Below the pieces are notes generated by a model, which was not told the origin of the DNA, did not search any database, and saw nothing but the letters and a program-made list of their open reading frames with translations. Source: Dolomedes plantarius (lineage: Eukaryota; Arthropoda; Arachnida; Araneae; Dolomedidae). From it: a stretch of DNA of 64,000 nucleotides. Of this stretch, positions 14,528 to 27,906 are shown one piece after another (within the stretch, counting starts at the first letter, position 1; each line of letters begins with the position of its first letter). The translations under genes and the position numbers were made by a program. The stretch is taken from NCBI GenBank assembly GCA_907164885.2, contig OU015498.1:125890227-125954226 (forward strand). The letters are read 5' to 3'.

Positions 14528-14540
14528 ATATTTAGTTATA

Positions 14541-15610
14541 TATTCTGTATAGTAATATAGATTAATTAAGATACCTTGAGTATTTCTGTAGTTCTCGATG
14601 TCACGTATAATTATACATTAGTTATATACTACTAAAAGCAAACTTACATTTACTGCATGATAATTCCTATATTAAGCTATTGATCTAAAGTCTTATGAAA
14701 ATAAAATATGTTATGAATAATGTTTACGAATTAAATCTTTCTAGGCCTATTTATAACATGTAAGTAATAGTCAAAATCAATTTTAGTGTTACCTACTTCT
14801 TTTATAAGCTTAGTAATGTTAAGAAGTTATTATATAATATGAATATATATTTAATTTATTTCGTAGTTATTCCTCGTTACTCGCTAAAGCTAAAACGAAT
14901 TAAATTTGCAGAAAAAAATGTTTAAAATTGACTTTAGAAAATACATTTACTACGTAAAATCTTTTATTCAAAATGTGTTTACAATACCCAAATAGTTCAA
15001 CAGGAAAAAATATCTATATACATTCTAGAACATTATGACATGTTTATAAACGTATCGACATATGAAAAAAAAAACATGTTTTCCAGCGTCTACTCTGTTT
15101 TTTCTCTATAAATATGTTTAATGTTATTTACTTTAGTTGTTTATTTACCAATTAGATAAATTGAAATTAAAGAATTATCCTTTTCACCAAATGGGTGTGC
15201 TAAAGTCTCCTATACATCAAAGATTTATTTTCCATTCAAGATTGAATTTAATCAAAATAACCCCCTTTAGCAAATTCTCTTTCCGCCTGCAAGCAAAGTA
15301 AAAATTTCAAAGTGACATGTTGATTTGGGGATCAATAGAAGGCGTTCTAAAGTATACAAAAATTGCTCTTACAGCGAATGATTTCATTCCAGACGAATCT
15401 GAAAGTGAGATTTGTAAGAATGAGGATAAAATTTTACATAAAACATTGAATAGGAGAATTCAATAGTATTATTCTGTTTAGTATTTCCTAAACTTCAAAA
15501 TATTGCAAGCCATGTAGAACTGATTTAGTTCGATTAGGAGCAGTATGACCGTGTTTTGCTTATTGAGAATAAAACAAATGGATGCAAATGGTATTTTATG
15601 AAACTAGCGC
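14541..15610. other. AT-rich stretch, nothing recognised
   Basis: No gene or element could be supported. It contains ordinary homopolymer and AT tracts only. Confidence 0.5.
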
Positions 15611-15614
15611 ATGC

Positions 15615-15875
15615 AATTTTAAATCGTGTTGTAGTTGTTTCCAACCCCCTTGGAGTAGGAAAGCCTACACCAAGTCCAAAAGACCTAGGTCCTCAAACCT
15701 AGTTCCTTGGCGAAAGGTAGTAAGCAGCTTCACTTTAAGGTGAGGTACCACTAGGGCTGAAGTCTGACTTGGCCTCGAAGAAAATCGGTTCCGTAATTTT
15801 GCATCGGAAATTTGGAGTCATCAGAGACGGTTTGTGATTGTGTCCATGAAAACAGAGTAAGATGCGAAAGTTAGA
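15615..15875 (-). mobile_element. Second copy of the 10.2-kb SINE-like family
   Basis: On the minus strand it reads CAAAATTACGGAACCGAT, then GCCAAGTCAGACTTC and TAGTGGTACC, then CCAAGGGGGTTGGAAACAAC. The same block order occurs on the plus strand at 10190-10590, including the AAACAAC-type tail. No polymerase III head is clear in this copy, so it is probably 5'-truncated. Confidence 0.55.
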
Positions 15876-16440
15876 GCATAAGATCATCATTTTTGAAAAA
15901 TCATATTTTCATCGAATTAATAGACATAAATGTAACCGACACGCTGTCTGATAATTAAATAATTCAGCCCTTTGCAGTGCGTTTAAAACAGTATTCCTCG
16001 ATTGTTGGAACTACACGATCGTTTATATCATCTGAAAGGTGTCATATTTTTCTTCTCGTGAAAAAATAAGTTCAAGAGACATCATAGGTCATTACATAGC
16101 AATTTATTTCAGACAAAGCGATAAATGTGGAGTATATGATGATTTGAAAGACTTTAAATATGACATATCTCATGAGAAACGTGTAAATTGTGAAATACTT
16201 GTTTATACTATTTAAATAGTTCTTGAGTGCATTTAATCTACATATTTATGTTACAAAATATATTGTGTCATAATTATAATTCTGTCTCGTGTGCTTGTAC
16301 TAGATGCAGATACTTGTGTCAGATACAGATATTAGATTACATCAGATACACATATCTTTAAGAATTGTAACCAATGTTGTTAAATTGTCATTGTGTGTGT
16401 GTGTGTGTCTGTGTGGTGTTTGATATCTTGATTCATAAGG
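15876..16440. other. AT-rich stretch with a short (GT)n run
   Basis: No gene. A (GT)n microsatellite occupies about 16393-16418. Confidence 0.6.
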
Positions 16441-17770
16441 GAAGTTTAGATTCAAAAGCCTTTTTGTGTGCTAAAAATGCATCCATTATTTTAATGAAAA
16501 CTAAAATTTGATGTTGTTCAGTTGCCATAAGTACTTAGTGTATGTGTGTTTGATTTAATCTTCTTTTATACGGGCAGATCTGATTTTTATTTTTTATTTT
16601 TTACTGCTCTAAAAAAGCATCCATCATTTTACAGAAAACTAACAACTGATTTTTTTAAATTGCCATTTGTGCAAAGTGTATGCGTGTTTGATTTAATGTT
16701 GTTTTATACGGAAATTTCTGAATAAAAATCTTCTCTCGTGTGTTAAAAATGTATCCATAATCTATACTTATATATAAAGAGAGAGCGATTTTGTATGTGG
16801 AGGGTAATGTTCAGAACCACTGCACCTATTTGAAAAAATCCTTCACTGTTTGAAAGGTATATTAATCCAGATGGACATAGGCTATATATTATGTATATCT
16901 GATCAGTAGAAATAAAGTTAGGGGATTAATCCTAATAATCTCCATTTTTTCTGTTACTGTCTTCTACCGCTTTTTGTGCCGATTTCAACGATCCTTAGCG
17001 TGGTGCTATCGCGGTGGGTCTTTCTGACGGTAGCGGTTCGAACCTAGCCATTCTCCGGCATGCCTTTTTCTTTTAAAAATTTAATTTTAATTATTAACTG
17101 ACGTAATATCAATTTAAGGTATTATTTAGGTTATTATTAAGGTAAAAAATGATTTAAAATTTATTGGCTATCAACTGGAAATTTATTGATATAATATTTT
17201 GTTCAACCCGGACAAAGTCGGGACGGGCCGCTAGTTTTTCATAAAACTAATGACTGATTTTGTTCAATTGCTATTAGTACATGATATATGCTTCTTTGAT
17301 TTAATCTATTTAATTAAGGGAATATTTTTTCCCTTTTTCTTATGTTAAAAACGTATCCATCATTTTACTGAAAACTAATAACTGATTTTATTAATTTGCT
17401 ATAAATACATGGGATATGCTTGATTCATTTAATCTTGTTTTAAAGAGGCAGTTTTGATTTAAAAACCTTTTTCTTTTTTAGCGTGTTAAAAATGTATCCA
17501 ACATTTTACATAAAACTAATAATATTTTTTTTACAATTGTCATATGTACATAGTGTATGCCTGTTTGATCTGATATTGTTTTAAGAAGGCAGTTCTGAAT
17601 GATTAACTTTTTTCTCCTTTCTTTTTAAAAATGGATCCACCATTTTAAAGAAAACTTAAAACTGATTTTGTGTTCAATTACTATATGTACATTGTGTATA
17701 AGTGTTTCATTTAATGTTCTTTTATAAGGCCAGGTCTGAATAAAAAAATATTTTTTCTTTTTTCTTTAAG
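16440..17770. repeat. 138-bp tandem array interrupted by a Helitron
   Basis: The anchor AT(G/C)NATCCA(N)CATTTTA...GAAAACTAA recurs at 16479, 16617, 16751, 17353, 17494 and 17634. Once the 475-bp insert at 16761-17235 is removed, the spacings are about 127-141 bp. Each unit also carries TGTATG.G.GTTTGATTTAAT and a T-rich tract. Copies are well diverged. No coding capacity. Confidence 0.85.
16761..17235 (+). mobile_element. Non-autonomous Helitron, 475 bp
   Basis: It starts TCTATACTTATATATAAAG and ends with a short hairpin (CCCGGACAAAGTCGGG, 17207-17222) followed by ACGGGCCGCTAGT, the 5' and 3' signatures of Helitrons. It lies between an A (16760) and a T (17236), the expected insertion site, and there is no target duplication. 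The surrounding tandem array gives the empty-site sequence, so both ends are fixed independently. It contains a tRNA-like GCGGTTCGAACC string near 17032 but no ORF. Confidence 0.85.
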
Positions 17771-17819
17771 AAACAATTTTGTTGCTACAAGCGGGTACAA
17801 AAGGGATATAAAAGATTGA

Positions 17820-18560
17820 AAATTTATTCACTTGGGGGTAGAGGTTGCGTTTTGCTTCTCCATCCCCCCCCCTTCTACGTTGACCTACTTATATCATTTA
17901 TAATAATGAGGTACAAACGAAATTTACTTGGTACAAAGTATGTACAAACGACAGGCACCACTTTCGTTTTAAAATTCTTTATTTAGAAGCTATTGTTTTT
18001 CCAGCCCCTCCCTCATTACAAACGAGTTATAGACGATTGACACTAGTTTCATTTGAAAAATGAAACTAGTGTCAATTGATGGTGGGGGGTCTATCCTTTA
18101 AGCAGCCCCTCCCCTCACTTTGATTTTCTCATACCTTTTTAAATAATGAGGTGCAAACGAAAATTTTGTTGGTAGAATCAGTTGCAAACAAGGTAAAAAC
18201 AAATGGCACCAGTTTCGTTGGAAAATTCGTTGGTGGGGCGGGCTATCGTTTATCCAGCCAGCCCCCCCCCCCCCCAATTTGATTTGCTTATAACTATTTA
18301 AATAATGAGGTACAAATGAAAATTTTGTTGGTACAAACGGGTACAAACGAGGTATAAACGATTGGCACCAGTTTCGTTTGAAAATTCGATGGTGGGTGGC
18401 TATCGTTTCACCAGCCCCCCCCCCCCCCACACACACACACTTTGATTTTCTTATACCTTTTTAAATAATGAGGTACAAACGAAAATTTTGTTAGTACAAA
18501 CGGGTAAAAACGAGGTATAAACGATTGGTAAAATTGCCATAAATTGGAACCACTCGATTT
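17820..18560. repeat. Tandem array of about 160-bp units with C-runs
   Basis: The anchor AATAATGAGGTACAAACGAA recurs at 17902, 18142, 18301 and 18463. Each unit also has GATTGGCACCAGTTTCGTTT and a CCAGCCCC(C)n block. The G/C runs produce Gly-rich open frames on the minus strand that differ between copies and are not genes. Confidence 0.85.
18036..18076. repeat. Perfect 19-bp inverted repeat with 3-nt loop
   Basis: Positions 18036-18054 (ATTGACACTAGTTTCATTT) and 18058-18076 are exact reverse complements separated by GAA. Sister repeat units have only the left arm, so the right arm is an insertion that copies the left arm in inverted form. Confidence 0.95.
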
Positions 18561-18639
18561 CAAAAAGTGTTTGGTGTGGGGGGTGGGGGGTCTGGTGAAA
18601 TGGACGTGTTGTTGTACTGTGTTCAGTTTATGCATCGCG

Positions 18640-19076
18640 ACCGCTAAACAGACTGGTAAAGGGAATGAGAATGCTAGTTACTGAAAAACTTGAATGTGAT
18701 TAAACCTTTTTTAGAACATAAATCATCGTACTCTTTATTATGAATAAAGATCTTCTTTAAAGTACATGTGGTAATTCTTTCATATCAGGGTTTTTATGCA
18801 AGGTAGAGATGAACATCAAAAGGGCAAAACAAACTGGTATCCGGAAAGAAAGGATTTCCTAGAAGGTATTGCGTTAATTGGAACCCTTCAAGATGGAGCA
18901 AAATCTAGAGCTCTTTCAGGGAATAGAAAAAAATAGAAATATCTATTGAAAACGTTTTTTCTTTGTGAACCTGATTTAAATTAGAACACCCTGATTGTAG
19001 AAATAAATGTCATATCTCGTATTTGGAGTATTTTTTAAGCTGCCTAACACTGTGTCAGTGCTTGCTGTAGTATATA
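18640..19076. other. Spacer, no supported gene
   Basis: A short open stretch near 18812-18935 (plus strand) has no recognisable domain. The segment ends at the TA target of the adjacent Tc1 element. Confidence 0.4.
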
Positions 19077-20297
19077 CACTGAAGTGCCACTGAATTAGGG
19101 ATACCTACCTAGTAACGAGTTGGGCCTCCTCTGGCCTTGATAACGGCTGCCACATGACGAGGCATAGATTCAACAAGTTTCGGGAAACGTTCCACGGGAA
19201 TGGCTTGCCAAATATTGGCTAAAGCTGTCCATAATTCAGTAAGGTTCTTTGGTGCTGTGTGATGGCCTTTTACGCCTTGTTCCAAAACATCCCAAAGATG
19301 CTCAATAGGATTTAAGTCTGGGCTTCTAGGTGGTCAATTCATGACAGAGAAGTCAGAGGAATGCTCATCCAACCAGCCAGTAGCCAACCGGGACTTGTGA
19401 AAAGGTACAGTTTTCTTGCTGGAAAACTCCATTACCGTGCGGATAACAGAACAGCATAAACAGATGGAGGTGATCACCCAGCAACTCTACGTACCGAATT
19501 GTATTGAGGGAGGTTGGTACATGCCCCAAAGATCTCAAACTGTGCCACGAAAAAACACCTCAGATCATGATTGAGCCACCATGCCCTTGTACAGTTCCAG
19601 CCAGGCATGCAGGATCCATGGCTTCATGAGCCTGACGCCATATTCTCAGCCTCCCGTCGGCGTTAAGTAGTCGGAATCGAGACTCATCACTCCATGCTAC
19701 TCGTTTCCAGTCCTCTACACTCCAGTCTCTGTGCTCTCTTACCCAGGCAAGACGTGCAGCCCGATGGCGAGTATAGAGCAATGATACTCTCGTAGGTCGA
19801 CGGCTCCCGAAACCCATACGGTGAAGCGAGTGTTGCACAGTCCGTTTACTGACTGTACGACTGGCACCGTCGTTAAACTGGGTGGTAATTTGAGATAATG
19901 TTTGGCTTCGCTGGCTACGTACAATACGCCTGAGCCGTCTCTCACCACGCACTGTCAAGGCAAATTGTCCTTTGCAGTTTGCCCGATCGCTAGTTTTTTT
20001 TCCACCATCCATGTATTCTTGGTATACTCTTGACACTGTCGACCTTGAAAATCCTAGCTGTCCGACGATTTCGGAAATTGAATGGCCCATGCGTCGCGCA
20101 CCTACGATTTGTCCGCGATCGAAGGCGTCTAAATCAGGCAGTTTACCTATACTGGCAATTTCAACAACTAATTCCGAACAACCACAGTACGCGCTATATA
20201 TGCAGTTACCACAGCGCCCTCACTTGCGCATACATGATGCGCAGCGCTACACAATTTGCACGGGCTTTGCTATCCCTAATTCAGTGGCACTTCAGTG
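19077..20297 (-). mobile_element. Complete Tc1/mariner element, 1221 bp
   Basis: The left end CACTGAAGTGCCACTGAATT... and the right end are exact inverted copies over 27 bp (19077-19103 against 20271-20297). TA target duplications flank both sides (19075-19076 and 20298-20299). It holds one minus-strand transposase pseudogene. The perfect TIRs mean that, although it cannot make its own enzyme, it could still be recognised by a related transposase. Confidence 0.95.
19109..20160 (-). pseudogene. Tc1-type DD34E transposase, inactivated
   Basis: The first ~190 codons are open. They have the paired helix-turn-helix (FDRGQIVGARRMGHSISEIV, then SRSTVSRVYQEY) and an RRPTRVSLL linker. The first catalytic Asp block is WSDESRF. 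Beyond about 19560 the frame breaks: a TGA stands where the family has a Trp codon, and frames shift. The second acidic block reads QQENC, where the family has QQDN, so the second catalytic Asp is replaced by Glu. The third block SPDLNPIEHLWD and the C-terminus KARGGPTRY are intact, with a TAG stop at 19109-19111. The ATG expected near 20160 appears changed. The protein is dead from nonsense changes and a catalytic substitution. Confidence 0.9.
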
Positions 20298-20299
20298 TA

Positions 20300-23226
<2,927 letters not shown>

Positions 23227-23313
<87 letters not shown>

Positions 23314-23314
23314 G

Positions 23315-23397
<83 letters not shown>
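23227..23397. repeat. (TA)n microsatellite with TG interruptions, right of Tc1
   Basis: About 170 bp of TA repeats with occasional TG variants, continuing the array found at 21913-22011. Apparent Tyr-Ile ORFs on either strand are artefacts of the repeat. Confidence 0.97.
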
Positions 23398-23399
<2 letters not shown>

Positions 23400-23403
23400 T
23401 TCA

Positions 23404-24792
23404 CTCCCAGTGATGCCAATTGGAATCATGATAATCACAATTTTTTTTCTCAGCCGCCAGAACTGCCAGTGATATCAAATAAATTTTATTAAAATATTTG
23501 TACATTTTTCTATTCAAAAATATATTTTCCTTCACACAATACACTGCAGCACTATCCCAGTAAAGGAATAAATATTTGATGTTTGAGTGTCAGCTGAAAT
23601 CTAAAAACAAGTTACAATCAATTTCATTGGAGATGTAATTAAAATAATAATAATCATTAAATTAGTCTCTTATCATTTTTAAATATGTCTAAAAATCATA
23701 TTTTGGCAATTTTTTAAACAAGTTTATCCGAAATTTTTGTTGTTTAATTTTCAAAACACTAGTGATTCCAAATGGTATCATTGGGAGTTATCAATGGGGG
23801 GGGGGGGGGGGGAACTCAACACCTGTAAATGTTTATTTACAATTGCTAGCGGTTGTGGCACATGGTTGTACAAAATTTGATTAATTTAATTGTATTAGTT
23901 GAATATAAGTGTACTTTTATTGATTTGCTTAAAAAATAGCTGAGAAGACAAAGCTTGGGATATGTGGTGATGTTGTAATACGCTTGGCAGAGACAATACC
24001 ACAAAATAAAAATCATAAACTTTTTGGTGATAATTGGTTCCCATCATACAACCTAGCTGTGCAACATCAGGCTTACAACCTACTAATGGCAGAAACTGTT
24101 AAAGAAAATAGAATTCCCAAATATTCGATAAATGGCTTTCCATTCTCTAAAGATGAGAAAAATTTGAAAGATTCTGGACGTAGGATCTACGATCATGCAA
24201 CAGACGATAAAAGCATTACAACAGTAAGATGGTTTGATAAGAAATGTGTCACTGTCATTCCTATCTTTTGTGGAGTGGAACCTGTGGAGAGTGTAAAAAG
24301 ATAGTCTGTTGCTTCAAAAAGCTTTATTGATGTAAAAAGACTACACATTGTTGATGTTTATAACAAAGGGATGGGTGGCGTAGACCTAGTGAATATACAA
24401 ATCCCATTGCTGATGTCCGATTTGACAATTTAGTCCATTGGCCTCTTCATATAAAAAGAAAAAGAAGATGCAAATTGTGTATCGAATCATACAGCAGAAT
24501 AATGTGTGAAAAATGCAATGTATCACTTTGTCTTAACAAAATTAATAATTTTTAAAAAATTTCATGTAAAGTAAATTAAAATATACTATTGAAATACATT
24601 ATTAAAATTCATTAAAATCTATTATTTATTCATTAAAATACATTATTTGCTTCAGATACATGTATAGATCAAAATATATTAAAATATTTATTTTTCCCCC
24701 TATCATAAACTCCCAATGATTCCAAATGGCATCAACTCTATGTTTAACTCATGCACTACTTAATTTCCAATGATGCCATTTGGAATCATTTA
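23404..24792 (+). mobile_element. piggyBac-derived remnant flanked by palindromic motifs
   Basis: A piggyBac transposase fragment (23935-24510) lies between copies of a 20-odd-bp palindromic motif of the form CCCAATGATKCCAnnTGGMATCA. Copies are at 23404-23430 and 24710-24737 (plus), 23759-23787 (minus) and 24764-24792 (plus). TTAA, the piggyBac target, occurs beside the last copy. The exact element boundaries cannot be fixed by eye. Confidence 0.5.
23935..24510 (+). pseudogene. piggyBac-type transposase (PGBD-like), fragment
   Basis: From about 23936 the frame reads GDVVIRLAETIPQNKNHKLF followed by GDNWFPSYNL, matching the conserved 'L...IP.....L..DNWFTS' block that bears a catalytic Asp in piggyBac transposases. 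It stays open to a TAG at 24302-24304. Beyond it, in shifted frames, come DVKRLHIVDVYNKGMGGVDL, the block with the last catalytic Asp (N.GMGGVD), and a KRKRRC-like basic stretch. The N-terminal domain and most of the C-terminal Cys-rich domain are absent. About 190 of the usual 500-600 codons remain. Confidence 0.85.
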
Positions 24793-24924
24793 AAATTTTG
24801 ATAATATGTTAAAAAAAAATTCTTTCTGTTCCTTTATACTGGACATAAAATGAGTACATTTCAGGAATTTCATATTTTCAGAATCAGTAATAAACTTTTG
24901 GGACTGAAAGGGATATATAAGAAA

Positions 24925-25235
24925 TGACCCAAATTGGGTCATCTCATGAAGTAACCCAATCGAGGCCGAAATAATACAATTCAAAAATAATAAAGAAGAA
25001 TTGAAGCTTATTCCATGAGAACAGCGACATGAGATCTTATTCGCATCGAGCCAGTCCAGCGTCTACCTCGTAAGTGCGCCAAAATACAATTAGGTCAGAG
25101 AGGTTGCTAGAAATGGCGGAGGGCGTTAGTGTGTGGAAAGGCGAGACATTTATGCCAAAGACAAGAAAGAGGGGTTACCAGGACAGAGATAAAATTCAGA
25201 ATGGGCGATTTTAGGTAGTTAGTAATATTATCACA
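24925..25235 (-). repeat. Gypsy-type element, 3' LTR
   Basis: 311 bp; on the minus strand it begins TGTGATAATATTAC and ends CCCAATTTGGGTCA (TG...CA). It matches 29701-30012 along its whole length with roughly 20 differences counted by eye. The outer end is the palindrome TGACCCAAATTGGGTCA. A purine-rich tract lies immediately upstream in element orientation. Confidence 0.93.
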
Positions 25236-25237
25236 GA

Positions 25238-25250
25238 ATACCCCCCTCTA
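25238..25250 (-). other. Polypurine tract of the gypsy-type element
   Basis: On the minus strand AGAGGGGGGTATTC stands directly against the start of the 3' LTR, the position of the plus-strand primer in LTR retroelements. Confidence 0.75.
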
Positions 25251-26411
25251 AAATGGATTGGAGCCGCCGCCGTCGACTTCAAGACACTGCAGATAGTGAG
25301 AACATGAAAATTTGTAGTTAGAATATTAGGTTGAAGCCTCGAAAATCACAAATTCTTAAGTTAAAATATACAATTGAAAAACATGATAATATTGCATAAT
25401 CTTAAAAACAAATAGATAGAGAAAAATAAAAATGGAATGGCACACTTAAATGAAAACACTAATAACAACAGATGTAAAGACGTTCCAAATACAGATACAA
25501 GTAAAAATATATTGTGCAGGTCTCAGTCCGTGACATGTATCACAGTTTGAAAGTGGTCAGAGTCCTGGACGGGTACAGTTCAACTTGTTATAAAAACACA
25601 AAAGTTATTATTTTTATTCACAGCCTTTAATCGTAGTATGGTTTAGTTCTTTTTGGAGATCTCCTGTAGTGTAGTCACTTTTTTAGAAAAATAATGTTCT
25701 TTGTTGTTTATGGTCCGTTTCACATTAGTTATTCACTTTTCTTTTCGTAAAACACTTTCTATATTTTATTTTTTTATCATTGGTTTTCAAGTTGAATTGT
25801 TCCTCTAGATCATGTACACAAAAATATTAAAAGTTCTTTCAGCAATTAGTGGAATAAATTTACCAAATGCTGTTAAAATTAACTTTCAACATCAATACCA
25901 AACATCTGGTACCTGATGTTGCAAAAATTCGAACAAAAATACAAATTCCAACGATTGACATTAACATTCAATTATTATGAAGAATAAAAAGATATCAATA
26001 CAAACATAAATTTGAGGTATATGACTTGTTGTTAGTACATCCTCGTGAGCGTTTACCAAAGGGAAGGTGCTTCCAACCTGAAACTCATGTTGAGCAAACT
26101 GCACAAAATGAAAAAAGGGTAAGCAAGTTTCTCACACATGAGAGGGAAAAGCAACTGTTCAAAGGGTACATTTGAACAGTGCGAAGAGACAGGGAGGAGA
26201 GTGAGTGGAAAACCCAGTATAAAAATCAATAATATTTATCTAGTACACAGTATTTTTCATATAAAATGTAGTAGGCTTCAAAAAGTAAAAAAAAAATTGT
26301 GAGTTTCACTTACACTCTAGGGGTTTCTTCAAAATTAACTAGGATGGCGATAGGAGAGGAATGCTAAAATAGAAAGTTTAAGGATAGCTGAATGATTTGC
26401 ATATTGGTGAC
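25251..26411. other. Gypsy element 3' region between pol and LTR
   Basis: About 1.2 kb without a minus-strand gene. On the plus strand, antisense to the element, about 61 codons at 25989-26174 stay open with a coding-like composition (HPRERLPKGRCFQPE). I do not recognise it. No env-like signal peptide or membrane segment is visible. Confidence 0.4.
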
Positions 26412-27250
26412 TTATTCGTGGTGTAGTTTGAACTTCTCAGGTGAATAGTAAAATCTCAATTTTGATGAATGTACAATTTCAGTGGATTTTTTCGTCTGGT
26501 AATTTTCTTTATCAATTTCAAAATTTAACTTCAGATAATTTATTAATAATCTGGTAAGGTCCTGAATAAGGTGAGGTCAACTTTCTAGTGTTTGGGTATT
26601 CGAATTCCTCATATATTACAAATTCTCCAGGTTGAAATTTAGATTCTTCAAATCTAGTATCATATCTCGTCTTATTTTTCTGGTGGTATTCAAGAGTTCT
26701 GGTTTTAGCTAAAGTTCTTGCTTCATTAAGTGGAGGATAAATATTTGGTCAATTGGAGAATCAAAAGGAAACCTTCTGTTTGCCAAATAATAAGTAGGCA
26801 CGGGTGAACTTAGTTACGGTATGAGCTAAGTTGTTATATTCAGTAACAACTTGCTCTAGCAAATTTGTCCACAGAACCTTTTTAGAAATAGCATTTACCT
26901 TACATTTTAGGCGGGTTACAAGGGATTGATTTACCCTCTCCACTTTTCCGTTGGTCTGGGGATGATGAGAAGAAGTCAAAAGTTGTTTCCCATTATGTTT
27001 TTTAAGAAATTTTTTAAATCTGGTTGATGTAAATGCTGCGTTTCTATCGCTTAATACTTTCTCTGGAATTTGCACATTAAAAATTTGACTTAGACAATTT
27101 GCATATGTTTCTGAAGTTATGCTCTTTAAGGGAAATGCCCATACATATCGGGTTGCATGATCAATCACTATATGCAAGTATTTTTGAGTTGAAATAATTA
27201 AACCCTCCTACTGTATCAATAGATAAACATTCAAAAGGTTGGTCAGTGGA
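26412..27250 (-). pseudogene. Gypsy-type integrase, HHCC domain deleted
   Basis: The catalytic core is present on the minus strand. It starts with a SIDTVGG block (first Asp, near 27210), followed after a frameshift by VIDHATRYVWAFP. The second Asp lies in LSDRNAAFTS, and the Glu in HHPQTNGKVERVNQS. A one-base insertion near 26755 breaks the frame after FGKQKVSF. In the next frame comes YPPLNEARTLAKTRT, then a GPY/F-type module (SGPYQIINKL) and the end KLHHE with a stop at 26412-26414. The N-terminal zinc-binding HHCC segment expected between RNase H and the core is missing. Confidence 0.85.
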
Positions 27251-27256
27251 GGGTAC

Positions 27257-27906
27257 TTAAGGATTTCTTGTGGAGGATCTTAAGGATTTCGGTACTACAA
27301 TTTTACAAAAGTTCTTTTTCTTAATTACCAACATGTCATTAATTTTTTTATAATTTTTACCCCACACATTGTCAATTTTCTGTTGCTGAATTATTTCATT
27401 CCTATCTAGTAAATGTACACCGTGTTGGAGATGTTGAAAAACGGGATGTCTTGAAAGTATATCCGCCTCAATGTTAGTAGAACCCTTCTGATATCTAATT
27501 TCGTAGTCATACATGCTCAATTTAAGGGACCAGCGGAATAATCTACTCTTTAAATTTTTAACATTTTTTACCAAACAAGTGCCGCATGATCAGTATGTAT
27601 GACAAATTTTTGCCCATGGAGAGAATAATGAAATTTGTCTAATCCGTCAACAATGGCTAAACATTCCAATTCTGTAATCGCGTAATTCTTTTCATAATCT
27701 CTTAAAGTTCTCGAATGAAATGATACAGGGTGAAGAATGTTATGTTGATCTGGTTGCTTCAAAACAGCTCCAACAGCGCTTTGGGAGGCATCAACATAGA
27801 GGTGGCATGGTTTACTAGAATCGTATAACTGTAACACTGGTTTTGATATTAAGATTTCGTTCCACTCATCAAAAGCTTGTTGACATGTTTCTGATAATTT
27901 GGCCAA
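27257..27906 (-). pseudogene. Gypsy-type RNase H domain (pol fragment)
   Basis: The piece at 27906-27568 reads QQAFDEWNEILISKPVLQLY then LYVDASQSAVGAVLKQ, the RT C-terminal thumb joining RNase H. It continues to YAITELECLAIV and FVIHTDHAALVW, with the RNase H acidic residues in VDAS, TELE and HTDHA. After a frameshift near 27570, 27574-27257 gives LFRWSLKLSMYDYEIRYQKG and a NIEADILSRHP block, the usual end of gypsy RNase H. It runs into VVPKSLR, where the integrase zinc finger should begin but does not. The N-terminal neighbour is protease, not RT. Confidence 0.88.

Noticed and set aside
16440..17770. Regular repeats suggestive of a CRISPR-like array
   Set aside because: Units are contiguous and diverged with no unique spacers, and the DNA is clearly eukaryotic.
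18098..18635. Gly/Pro-rich minus-strand ORFs across the C-rich tandem array
   Set aside because: The frames arise from C/G homopolymers and are not kept between repeat units.
18784..18935. Possible exon after TCTTTCATATCAG
   Set aside because: Two frames compete, each stops soon, and no protein similarity is recognised.
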